A stretch of DNA of 64,000 bases from Scylla paramamosain (Eukaryota > Arthropoda > Malacostraca > Decapoda > Portunidae), in NCBI RefSeq assembly GCF_035594125.1, contig NC_087156.1, forward strand, positions 12,234,806 through 12,298,805, given 5' to 3'. The stretch's first letter is position 1. Each line of letters begins with the position of its first letter. A model generated the notes under the pieces. It made no database searches. It was not told the origin of the DNA and saw nothing but the letters and a program-made list of their open reading frames with translations. Below, piece after piece: positions 52,514 to 62,350 of the stretch. The translations under genes were made by a program, and so were the position numbers.

Positions 52514-54529
52514 TTCGCTTCTCTATAAAGGGTGTTTTTCTTGAGTTTTAGCGTTTCTGTACATAAGAACCTTTAAAACACGTTTTTAGTAATGTTATTT
52601 TGTATTCCTTTATGGAGCACTTTCCATGCTTTTCGGCGTTTTGGTGTCTAACACGTTGAAAAACACTCAAAAGACACGTTGATGATAATGTCGTTTCGTT
52701 TCCCGATAAAGGGGGCTTCCAATGCATTTTGTCTTTTGGTACTTAACAATATGAAAAAAAAGTTTAAGTAAAAGTTTTCGGTTGTTATTTTTCCATATAA
52801 AGTTCTAATCATGTGTTTTTGAGTCTGGGTACCTAAAAAGCTCAAAATCTCTCATAATACACTTTTCTCGTAATGTCCTTTCTTTTCTCCATGTAGGATG
52901 CTTTGCGTGTAATTTCGCACTTTTATACTTAACAAGCACAAAAACAATCAAAATATAAGTTTTTAGTAATGATACTTTGTTTCTCCGTAAAGGTTGTTTT
53001 GCACGCTTCTCAGCGATTTCGGATGTAAGAAGGTGAAAAACACTCTAAAGATACTTTCTTGGTAATGTTATTTTATATTGCCAAATAGGGTGCTTTCAAT
53101 GCTTTTTAGCATTTTGACTACTAACATTCAAAAGACACGTTTCCTGTAATATCGTTTTGCTTCTTGACATAGGGATCTGCATGCATTATGATAATTTGCT
53201 ACATAATGTGAAAAACGCTCAAAATAAAGATTTAAGATAATGTTCTTTTTCTCTATATAGGGTGCTATTCATACTTTTTAGCGTTTTGGTACTTAGGAAG
53301 CTTACTTAGGAAGCTCAGAAACACAAATAAAACTTTTTTCTCCAAACGTTTTTCCATTTCCCTTATATAGGATGCTTTTGACGTTTTGGTACATAAAAAG
53401 GAAAAAAAAAAAAAACACAAAAACACGTTTTTGGTGATGTTCTGTTTCTCTATTAAGAAATATAGAATATATTTAATTTTCATTCAGGCGGCTTAGTGTT
53501 TGGTACCTAAGAGACTCGAAACTCTGATAATGCATGTTTCTCGTAATGTCCTATCGTTTCATCATACAGGGTGCTTTACATGCATTTTTAAGATGATGTA
53601 CGTAACAGACTCAAAAAGACTCAAAATAAACGTTTTTGGTAAGGTTTTTTTTTCTGTTTGGTAAGATTATTCGTGTTTGTTGCACGTGTTTTAGCGTTTT
53701 GGAACGTAAAAAGTTTAAAACACTTAAAAGACATGCTTATTATTTTGCATTTCTATATAAGGTGCTTTCCATGCTATTTATTGTTTTCGTGCCTAACACG
53801 CTGTATTTTGACATTTTAGTTCGTAAAAACCTAAAAAAAAAAAACACTCTAAAAACACGTTTTAGTAAAGTTGTTTTCTATTCCCCTATGAGGTGATTTC
53901 GTTGCTTATTACTGACTTGGTGCCTAACACGCCCAAAAAATAACAAAAGACAAGTTTCTAGTGATTTCGTTTCGTTTCTTCATATAAGTTGCTTTACATG
54001 CATGTTGGCGTTTTGGTAATTATCAATGTAAAAAAATACCCGTTTTTGGTAAGTTTGTTCTTTTTCTTCAGAGCACTATTGAAGTACTGATTTGGTACTT
54101 AAGAAAATAATAAACAAAAAAAAAACACAACAAACGTTTCTCGTAATATCCTTTTTATTTCCATATGCAGGGTGATTTGTTTGATGACAGGCGATATTGT
54201 ACATAATAGGCTCAAAAAAAAAAAAAAAAAACACAAAATACACGTTTTTGGTTAGTGTATTCTGTTTCTCTATATATGGTATTTTCATACGTTTTTAAAG
54301 TCGTTTCATATATCTACATATGGGTCTTTGCATGAATTTTGGCTTTTTGGTAACTAACAATGTCATAACACTCAAAATGCACGTTTTTTTTTTTTGGCAG
54401 TATTGTTCTCTTTCTCCATATAGAGTGTTTTTCATGCGTTTTACCCTTTTGATACCAAGAAAATAAAAAAAACCATCATAATACACGTTTCTCGTAATGT
54501 CTTTTAATTTTTCCCATACAGGATATTTT
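52514..54529 (+). repeat. Divergent monomeric satellite, right of LINE copy 2
   Basis: Forward monomers without HOR order mirror 24190-26552. Shared oddities include the GCTTACTTAGGAAGCT duplication near 53290, the AATATAGAATATATTTAATT monomer near 53457, and the ACAGGCGATATTGTACATAA monomer near 54190. Their presence on the outer side of both LINE copies places the LINE at the border between a monomeric layer and an HOR layer. No gene is seen. Confidence 0.8.
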
Positions 54530-55655
54530 CGATTCATTTAGGCGTTTTTTACGTAACAATCTTACAAAAGACTCAAAATACTTGTTTTGTATGCGTTTTG
54601 TGTTTTCATATGTAAGGAGCTTAAAAACACTTAAAGGCAAGTTATTGGTGAAAGTTGGTTTTATTCCCATGTAATGTGATTGCCCTGCTTTTTAGTGCTT
54701 TATTGGCTAACACGCTCAACAAAATTCAAGACACTTTTCTGGTAATATTTTTTTTTTCACACAAAGCTAGTTTCGCATGCAATTTGGGGTTTTGGTAAGT
54801 AAGAATGTTAAAAAAGATTCAAAATACACCTGTTTGATAAGGTTGTTCTGTTTCTCAATTAAGAGTGTTCTTCATGAATTTCAGCATTTTGGTATCTAAG
54901 AAACATCTCCATATACACGAGTTTTGCGTGTTTTGCCTTGTGGTTCTTGTGAAACTATAAAACAATCATTATACACGTTTTCGTAATGTCCTTTTCTTTC
55001 CCAATATAGAGTGCTTTGCAACTATTTTCGCGTTTTCTGTAGGTAACAAGCTCAAAAACACTCAAAATATAACTTTTTTAGTAATATTATTCGATTCATT
55101 TAGGCGTTTTTTACGTAACAATCTTACAAAAGACTCAAAATACTTGTTTTGTATGCGTTTTAGTGTTTTCATATGTAAGGAGCTTAAAAACACTTAAAGG
55201 CAAGTTATTGGTGAAAGTTGGTTTTATTCCCATGTAATGTGATTGCCCTGCTTTTTAGTGCTTTATTGGCTAACACGCTCAACAAAATTCAAGACACTTT
55301 TCTGGTAATATATTTTTTTTCACACAAAGCTAGTTTCGCATGCAATTTGGGGTTTTGATAAGTAAGAATGTTAAAAAAGATTCAAAATACACCTGTTTGA
55401 TAAGGTTGTTCTGTTTCTCAATTAAGAGTGTTCTTCATGAATTTCAGCATTTTGGTATCTAAGAAACATCTCCATATACACGAGTTTTGCGTGTTTTGCC
55501 TTGTGGTTCTTGTGAAACTATAAAACAATCATTATACACGTTTTCGTAATGTCCTTTTCTTTCCCAATATAGAGTGCTTTGCAACTATTTTCGCGTTTTC
55601 TGTAGGTAACAAGCTCAAAAACACTCAAAATATAACTTTTTTAGTAATATTATTC
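54530..55655 (+). repeat. 562-bp tandem duplication
   Basis: The unit 54530-55091 is followed by a nearly identical second unit at 55092 to about 55655. The join is at TATTC/GATTCATTTAGGCG. Differences are few: an AG in GTTTTAGTGTTTTC that is lacking in unit 1, and occasional substitutions. The left arm has a single copy (mirror region about 23690-24245), so this duplication arose after the arms separated and is the most recent event I can date in the window. Confidence 0.92.
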
Positions 55656-58600
55656 TATTTCTTCATATTGGTTGGTTTGCATCCGTTTTGATGTTTTTCT
55701 AAGTAAAACACTAAGAATTAACTAAGTAAAACACTAAGATGCTTTCCATCCATTTTCACGTTTTTTGAAGGTAAGTTCAAAAACACTCAAAATATACCTT
55801 TTCCGTAAAGTTATTCTATTTCTCCATATTCGTTGGTTTGCATTCGATTTAGTGTTTTTCTACGTAAAACACTGAAAAGACACTTTTTCAGTAATTTTGT
55901 TTTGGATTCCAATAAAGAGTGACTTCCATATTATTTATCGTTTTGGTGCCTAACTTGGTAAAAAACACTCAAAAGACAGGTATATGGTAAAGTCGTTTAA
56001 TTTCCTTATGTAGGTGGCTTTGAATACACTTTAGGGTTTGGTACATAACAGTCCGAAAAAAAAAAGAAGCTAAAATTAACTTTTTTTCATATTATTATTT
56101 TTTCACATAATTTCCCTGAAATTTGCCAGAATTTTGGCATCTCGGTACCTATGAAGATAAATAACAAAAAAAAAATCCGTTTTAATTAATTAATTTTTTT
56201 TCTCTATAAAGAGTGTTATTTGTGGGTTTTAACTCTTTTCGTACTCATGGAACTTAAAAACACTCATAATACACGTTTCTCGTAAAGTCCTTTCGTTCAT
56301 GTTTTTCGTAATGTTATTTTGTTTCTCAATAAATTGTGTTTTGCAAGCATTTTAGCGTTTTAGTATGTAAGGAGCTGAAAAACACTTAAAGACAAGTTCT
56401 TGGTAAATGTTGGTTTTATTCCCATGTAATGTCAATGCCCTGCTTTTTTGTGCTTTATTGCCTAACACGCTTAAAAACATTCAAAAGACACTTTTTTTCT
56501 GGTAATGACATTTATTTCCAACATAAAGCTAGTTTCGCATGTAATTTCGGGTTTTGGTAACTAAGAATGTGAAAAAAACACTCAAAATACACACATTTGG
56601 TAAGGTTGTTCTGTTTCTCAATTAAGAGTGTTATTCATGAATTTCAGCATTTTGGTATCTAAGAAAAATCTCCATATACACGAGTTTTTTGCGTTTTTTG
56701 CCTTGTGGTTCTTGTGAAACTATAAAACACTCATTATACACGTTTTTCGTAATGTCCTTTTGCTTCCCAATATAGAGTGCTTTCCATCCATTTGCGCGTT
56801 TTTTTGTAAGTAAAAAGCTTATTGGTTGGTTCGCATCCGTGTTAGCGTTTTTCTACGTAAAACACCGAAAAGACACTTTTTCAGTAATTTTGTTTTAGAT
56901 TCCCATATAGAGTGACTTGCATGTTATTTACCGTTAGGGTGCCTAACAAGCAGAAAAACACTCATAAGACAATTTTCTGGCAAAGACGTTTAATTTCCCC
57001 ATATAGGTGGCTTTGCATGCACTTTAGGGTTTGGTACATAACAGTACGAAAAAAAAGGTAAAATTAACTTTTTTGATAATTGACTCATAATGTCCTAAAT
57101 TTTAACCAAATTTTGGCATCTCGGTACCTGTGAAGATGAAAAAGAAATAACACTCCTTATTGAGAAAAAATAAATAAATAAAAAAAATACGATATTTTTT
57201 TTTTATTTATTTATTTTTTGTCAATAAGGAGTGTTATTTCTGGCTTTTAGCTTTTTGGTAAAGATCTTAATAACACTGATAATACACGTTTCTCGTAATG
57301 TTCTTTCGTTTCCTAAAAATAGGCTTCTTTGCATGTATTTAAGCGTTTTTATTGGTAACATGATCAAAAACACTCAAAATATATGTTTTTGGTAATGTTA
57401 TTCTCTTTCTCCATAAAGTGTGTTTCGCATGCGTTTTACCGTTTTGGTATATAAGGAACTCAAAACACTTAATGGTAAGTTCTTGGTAAAAATTGATTTT
57501 ATTTCCATGTAAAGTGATTCCCATGCTTTTTATTGCATTATTGCCTATCACGCTCAAAAACACTCAAAAGACACTCTTTTGGTAATGTCATTTTTTTCCC
57601 ACATAAAGCTGGTTTCACATGCAATTTGGGATTTTGGTAACTAAGAATGTGAAAAGCACTCAAAATACACGCATTTAATAAAGTTGTTCTGTTTTTCAAT
57701 TAAGAGTGTTATTCATGAGTTTCAGCATTTTGGTATCTAGGAAACTTCTCCATATACACGAGTTTTTGCGTTTTTTGGCTTGTGGTTCTTTTGAACTATA
57801 GAATATTCATTATACACTTTTCTCGCAATGTCCCTTTGTTTCCCAATATATAGTGGTTTGTATCAATTTTCGCGTTTTTTTTTTGTACGTAAAAAGCTCA
57901 AAAACACTAAAAATATACCTTTTTGGTAATGTTTTTCTACTTTTTGATATTGGTTGGTTTGCATCCGTTTTAGCGTTTTTCTACGTAAAACACTGAGAAG
58001 ACACGTTTTCAGTAATTTTGTTTTGGTTTGCCATATAGAGTGAGTTCTTCATTATTTATCGTTTTGGTGCCTAACATGCTGAAAAACACTCAAAACACAG
58101 ATTTCTGGTAAGGTCGTTTAATTTCCTCATATGGGAGGCTTTGCATGCACTTTAGTGTTTGGTACATAACAGTCCGAAAAAAAGCTAATATCAACTTTTT
58201 GAAATAAATTTCTTATCATATAATTGCCATAATGTTTCCCAGAATTTTGGCATCTCGGTTCCTATGAAGGTGAATAACAAAAAAAAAAAAAAAAAAAAAA
58301 TCCTTTTATTTATTTTTTTTAGTTTTTACTTTTTTTCTAAATAACGAGTGTTATTTATGGGTTATAGCTTTTTGGTAGTTACGGAACTTAAAAACACTCA
58401 TAATACACGTTTCTCGTAATGTCCTTACGTTTCCCCAACATAAGGTTCTTTGCATGTATTTAAGCGTTTTTATAGATAACATTATCAAAAACACTCAAAA
58501 TACATGTTTTTGGTAATGTTATTCTGTTACTCCATAAAGTTTGTTTTCCATGCGTTTTAGCGGTTTGGTATGTATGGAGCTCAAAAACACATATTGGCAA

Positions 58601-61600
58601 GTTCTTAGTAAAAGTTGGTTTTATTCCCATGTATTATGATTGCCCCTGCTTTTTAGTACTTCATTGCCTAACACGTTCAAAAATAATAAAAAGACACTTC
58701 TGATAATGTCATTTTTTTCCCTCATAAAGCTAGTTTCTTATGCTATTTTGGGTATTGCTAACTAAGAATATGAAAAACACTCAAAATACAGGCATTTGCT
58801 AAGGTTGTTCTGTTTCTCAATTAAGATTTTTATTCATGAGTTTCAGCATTTTGGTATCTAAGAAACTTCTTTATATACACGTTTTTTTGCGTTTTTTACG
58901 TGAAACACTGAGAAGATACATTTTCAGTAATTTTGTTTTGGATTCCCATATAGAGTGAGTTCTTTATTATTTATCGTTTTGTGCCTAACATGCTGAAAAA
59001 CACTCAAAAGACAGATTTCTGATAAGGTCGTTTTATTTCCTCATTTTTGTGCTCTCTGTACCTATTAGAAAGAATAACAAAAAAAAATCCTATTTATTTA
59101 TTTACTTTTTTTTCTCTATAAAGAGGTTTTAGCTTTTTGGTACTCATGGAACTTAAAAACACTCATAATACACGTTTCTCGTAATGTCCTTTCGTTTCCC
59201 AAACATAGGGTTTTTTGCATGTATTTAAGCGTTTTTATAGGTAACATGATCAAAAACACTCAAAATACATGTTTTTGGTAATGTTAATCTGTATCTCCAT
59301 AAAGGGTGTTTTGCATGCGTTTTAGCGTTTTGGTAAATAAGGAGCTCAAAAACACTTAAAGGCAAGTTCTTGGTAAAAAAAAAAAAGGTTTTATTCGCAT
59401 GTAATGTGATTGCTTTCCTTTTCTAGTGCTTTATTGCCTAACACGCTCAAAAACACTCAAAAGACACTTTTCTGGTAATGTCATTTTTTTTTACCACATA
59501 AAGCTAGTTTTGGATGCAATTTGGGGTTTTGGTAACTAAGAATGTGAAAAACAGTCAAAATACACACATATCGTAAGGTTGTTCTGTATTCTGAATTAAG
59601 AGTGTATTCTTGAGTTTGAGCATTTTGGTATCTAAGAAACTTATCCATATACACGAGTTTTTGCGTTTTTTGCATTGTGGTTCTTGTGAAACTATAAAAC
59701 ACTCATTATACATGTTTCTCGTAATGTCCTTTTGTATCTCAATATGGAGTGCTTTCTATCCATTTTCGCGTTTTTTGTAGATAAGAAGCTCAAAAACAGT
59801 GAAAATATACCTTTTTTGGAAATGTTCTACTTCTTCATTTTCGTAGGTTTGCATCCGTTTTAGCGTTTTTCTACGTAAAACACTGAAAAGACACTTTTTC
59901 AGTAATTTTTTTGATGGATTCCCATATTGAGTGACTTCCATATTATATATATCGTTTTCGTGCCTAACATGTTGAAAAACACTCAAAAGACAGGTTTCTG
60001 GTAAAGTCGTTTAATTTCCCCATATAATTGGCTTTGCCTGCACTTTACGGTTTGGTACATAACAGTCCAAAAAGAAAAAAAACTAAAATTATTTTTTTTT
60101 TCATAATTTTCTTTTTTCACATAATTTTCCTGAATTTTGCCAGAATTTTGGCATCTTGGTACCTATGAAGATGAATAACAAAAAAAATAAATTCCTATCT
60201 TTTTATTTATTTGTTTTTTTTTCTATAAACAGTGTTATTTATTGGTTTTAGCTAAATGGTACTTAAAGAAATTAAAAACACTTGTAATACATGTTTCTCG
60301 AAATGTCGTTTAATTTCCCAAACATAAGATTTTTTGCATGTATTGAAGCGTTTTTATAGGTAACATGATCAAAAACACTCAAAATACATGTTTTTGGTAA
60401 TGTTATTCTGTCTCTCCAAAATGGTGTTTTGCATTCGTTTTAGCGTTTTGGTATATAAGGAGCTCAAAAACACTTAAAGGCAAGTTCTTAGTAAAAGTTA
60501 GTTTTATTCCCTGCTTTTTAGTGCTTTATTGCCTATCATCCTAAAAAAAAATACATAAAAGATACTTTTCTGGTAATGTCATTTTTTCCCACATAAAGCT
60601 ACTTTCACATAAAATTCGGGGTTTTGGTAACTAAGAATGTGAAAAACACTCAAAATATACGCATTTGGTAAGATTGTTCTGTTTCTCAATTTAGAGTGTT
60701 ATTCAGGAGTTTCAGCATTTTGGAATCTAAGAAACTTCTCCATATATATGAGTTTTTGCTTTTTTTTTGCCTTGTGATTCTTGAAAATCTATAAAACACT
60801 CATTATACACTTTTCTCGTAATGTCCTTTTGTTAACCAATAAAGAGAGCTTTCCATCCATTTTCGCGTTTTTTTGTAAGTAAAAAGCTAAAAAAAAACAC
60901 TCAAATTATACCTTTTTGGTAATCTTATTCTATTTCTTTATATTGGTTGGTTTGCATCCGTTTTAGCGTTTTTCTACGTAAAACACGAAAAAGACACGTT
61001 TAAAGTAATTTTGTTTTGGATTCCCACATAGAATGACTTCAATATTATTTATTGTTTTGGTGACTAACATGCACAAAAACACTAGAAACACAGGTTTCTC
61101 GTAAAGTCGTTTAATTTCTCCATATAATTGGCTTTGCATGCATTTCATGGTTTGGTACATAACAGTCCGAAAAAAAAGCTAAAATTAATATTTTTGATAA
61201 TGTTCTTTTTACACATAATTTCCCTGAATTTTGCCAGAATTTTGGCATCTCAGTACCTATGAAGAAGAATAACAAAAAAAAAAATCCTATTTTTTTATTA
61301 TTTCTTTAATTTTTTTCTTTATAATAAGGTTTAGCTTTTTGGTACTTATGGAACTTAAAAACACGCATAATACACGTTACTCGTAATGTCCTTTCGTTTC
61401 CCAGACATAGGTTTCTTTGCATGTATTTAAGCGTTTTTAGAGGTAACATGATCAAAAACACTCAAAATACATGTTTTTGGTAATGTTAATCTGTTTCTCC
61501 ATAAAGGGGGTTTTGCATGTGTTTTAGCGTTTTGGTATATAAGGAGTTAAAAAACACTTAAAGGCAAGTTCTTGGTAAAAGTTGGTTTTATTCCCATGTA

Positions 61601-62160
61601 ATGTGATTGCCCTCCTTTTTAGTGCTTTATTGCCTAACTCTCTCAAAAACCCTCAAAAGACACTTTTCTGGTAATATCATTTTTTTTCCCACATAAAGAC
61701 TGTTTCGCATGCAATTTGGGGTTCTAGTAACTAAGAATGTGAAAAACACTAAAAATACACGCATTTAGTAATGTTATTCTGTTTCTTAATTAAGAGTGTT
61801 ATTCAGGAGTTTCAGCATTTTGGTATCTAAGAAACTCCTCCATATGCACTAGTTTTTGCGTTTTTTGCTTTGTGGTTCTTGTGAAACAATAAAATACTCA
61901 TTATACACAATTCAAGTAATGTCTTTTTGTTTCCCAATGTAGAGTGCTTTGCATCAATTTTCGTGTTTTTTTTTGTTTTTTGTTGGTTACAAGCTCAAAA
62001 ATACTTAAAATATACCTTTTTGGCAGTGCTATTCTATTTCTTCATATTGGTCTGTTTGCATCCGTTTTAGCGTTTTTTACGTAAAACACTGAAAAGACAC
62101 GTTTTCAGTAATTTGTTTTGTATTCCCATATAGAGTGACTTCCATATTATTTATCGTTTT
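55656..62160 (+). repeat. Forward satellite array, outer right arm
   Basis: Mostly HOR-ordered forward monomers. Near 55735 about 155 bp of extra satellite (from GATGCTTTCCATCCATTTTC) matches 11096-11250 and is missing from the left arm. Near 56296 (CCTTTCGTTCATGTTTTTCG) and 56820 (AGTAAAAAGCTTATTGGTTGG) the array has deletions of about 75 bp and about 1.96 kb relative to the left arm. Type I HORs run from about 57700 to 59045, then type II block X to 62160. An A-tract near 58280 is of variable length. No gene is seen. Confidence 0.88.
57144..57240. repeat. Long hairpin, arms of about 47 bp
   Basis: GAAATAACACTCCTTATTGA at 57144-57163 is exactly complementary to 57221-57240. The complementarity continues inward through (TAAA)n/(TTTA)n to ATACGATAT at the centre, with about one mismatch. 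Other HORs have only the T-rich half, followed by GAGTGTTATTT. The left-arm mirror near 20250-20320 lacks the extra arm, so the fold-back occurred in the right arm after duplication. Confidence 0.88.
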
Positions 62161-62188
62161 GATTGCATTTATGCATGCATTCATGTTG
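62161..62188. other. Breakpoint filler with ATGCATGCAT
   Basis: After CGTTTTG the satellite stops. The run ATTGCATTTATGCATGCATT then CATGTTG leads into the TTAGG tract. The segment does not align with the following monomer in other HORs. It marks the left edge of a replacement of about 190 bp. Confidence 0.7.
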
Positions 62189-62249
62189 TTAGGTTAGGTT
62201 AGGTTAGGTTAGGTTAGGTTAGGCTAACCTAACCTAACCTAACCTAACC
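62189..62249. repeat. Interstitial telomeric hairpin (TTAGG)7/(CCTAA)5
   Basis: Seven perfect TTAGG units (62189-62223) run straight into about five CCTAA units (62224-62249). This makes a hairpin with 26-bp arms and a single G between them. TTAGG is the canonical telomere repeat of most arthropods. Head-to-head telomeric repeats can come from telomere fusion, fold-back at a broken end, or telomerase-assisted repair followed by inversion. The left arm has ordinary satellite at the mirror position. Confidence 0.95.
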
Positions 62250-62251
62250 AA

Positions 62252-62350
62252 GTGAGAGAGGCTGGGGTGGCGGTTCTTCAGGTGAGACAATCTTGGGTGG
62301 CGGATCTTCAGGTGAGACAATCTGGGGTGGCGGAACTTCAGGTGATCCCG
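62252..62350 (-). repeat. GC-rich 30-bp minisatellite, 3.2 units
   Basis: Units start with GTGAGA at 62252, 62282 and 62312, with a partial fourth (GTGATCCCG). Each contains GGGTGGCGG and CTTCAG. The base composition is strikingly GC-rich against the A+T-rich surroundings. On the minus strand the unit is a multiple of three and reads as a decapeptide repeat, VSPEDPPPKI and variants. The minus-strand frame runs on into satellite without a plausible gene, so I call no CDS. It may be a scrap of foreign sequence captured at a breakpoint. Confidence 0.9.
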
